From Acetobacteraceae bacterium (GTDB taxonomy: Bacteria; Pseudomonadota; Alphaproteobacteria; Acetobacterales; Acetobacteraceae): a stretch of DNA of 6,930 bases. Both the position numbers and the translations under genes were made by a program. Under the pieces are notes generated by a model. It saw only the letters and a program-made list of their open reading frames with translations, made no database searches and was not told where the DNA came from. Shown piece after piece: positions 6,532 to 6,930 of this stretch. The stretch spans positions 1 to 6,930 of the forward strand of contig CANHTE010000064.1 in NCBI GenBank assembly GCA_947462945.1. The letters are read 5' to 3'. Numbering within the stretch: position 1 is the first letter of the stretch; every line of letters begins with the position of its first letter.

Positions 6532-6930
6532 TTGAGGGGCAGCCTGGCGCTGCTGCTGGCGACCATGGCCTCGGCCCAGGCCCAGGCGCCCAACGCAGTC
6601 CCGGCAGGCGGGCAGGTCAGCGCCGGGCAGGCGACGATCAGCCAGGCCGGCACGCACACCCAGGTCACCCAGGGGTCCAACCGTGCCGTGGTGGATTGGC
6701 AGCGCTTTGACGTGGGCCGCAACGCCACGGTGAACTTCACCCAGCCCAGCGCCCAATCCTGGACGTTGAACCGGGTCAATACGCCTGATCCCTCACGCAT
6801 TGCCGGGCAGATCACGGCCAATGGCGGTGTCGCCATCGTGAACCAGTCGGGCGTCATATTCGCCCAGGGTTCGCAGGTGAATGTCGGCTCACTGGTGGCG
6901 GCCACCGCGAATGTCACCAACCAGAATTTC
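6532..6930 (+). CDS. TpsA exoprotein, filamentous-haemagglutinin N-terminal (TPS) domain, 3'-truncated
   Basis: This is the cargo of the TpsB upstream: a secreted surface protein, usually a large beta-helical adhesin or cytolysin. From 6532 there are 133 codons to the edge: a short signal peptide (RGSLALLLATMASAQAQA, cut before PN near residue 20), then the secretion domain with NRAVVDWQRFDVG (50-62), VNFTQPSAQSWTLNRV (67-82), and AGQITANGGVAIVNQSGVIF followed by AQGSQVNVGSLVAATANVTN (91-130). NQSGV stands where classic FHA has NPNGI. The frame is open from 6262 but has no ATG or GTG before 6565, and that ATG would cut off the signal peptide. Possible starts are TTG 6439 (2 nt after the tpsB stop, leader of about 50 residues), TTG 6520, or TTG 6532 (GGAG 3 nt upstream, minimal signal peptide). 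Identity is secure; the start is not. Confidence 0.9.
   Translation, partial: MRGSLALLLATMASAQAQAPNAVPAGGQVSAGQATISQAGTHTQVTQGSNRAVVDWQRFDVGRNATVNFTQPSAQSWTLNRVNTPDPSRIAGQITANGGVAIVNQSGVIFAQGSQVNVGSLVAATANVTNQNF

Overview
The window is GC-rich (clearly above 60% GC by eye), densely coding, and carries seven protein genes. The bacterial gene set, the rpiB-glyA pairing and the Acetobacteraceae-like haemagglutinin leader and TPS domain suggest an alphaproteobacterium, probably Rhodospirillales/Acetobacteraceae (Roseomonas-like). This placement rests on recollection of family style, not on a search.

Layout. Positions 1-4346 hold five genes on the minus strand. In transcription order they are a secreted TPR-repeat protein (4346-3696), a bifunctional Ada methyltransferase/regulator (3682 or 3646 to 2588), a lipoprotein of the dienelactone-hydrolase family (2591-1758, start overlapping the ada stop as ATGA), ribose-5-phosphate isomerase B (1708-1271) and serine hydroxymethyltransferase glyA (1109 to the window edge, 3' end missing). 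Gaps inside TPR-ada-hydrolase-rpiB are -4 to about 50 nt, so they could be one transcript. A 161-nt gap with two hairpins separates rpiB from glyA.

Positions 4347-4627 form a 281-nt divergent intergenic region. It has an AT-rich core (about 4458-4512) that stands out from its surroundings and two hairpin/dyad elements nearer the plus-strand gene.

Positions 4628-6930 hold a two-partner secretion locus on the plus strand. First comes a TpsB outer-membrane transporter (POTRA domains plus beta-barrel, FhaC/ShlB/HecB type). About 95 nt later comes the start of a TpsA exoprotein (filamentous-haemagglutinin N-terminal secretion domain), cut by the window end. TpsA has no in-frame ATG or GTG before its signal peptide, so it must start on a TTG (or rarer) codon.

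Functionally the minus-strand block is mostly core metabolism and DNA repair, and the plus-strand block is surface adhesin/exoprotein export. No tRNA, rRNA, CRISPR, insertion sequence or clear intrinsic terminator was seen. No gene-free stretch exceeds 300 bases. I do not see a wholly new system. The most interesting parts are the TPS locus, with its non-ATG exoprotein start and intercistronic hairpin, the divergent control region, and the ada/lipoprotein-hydrolase coupling.
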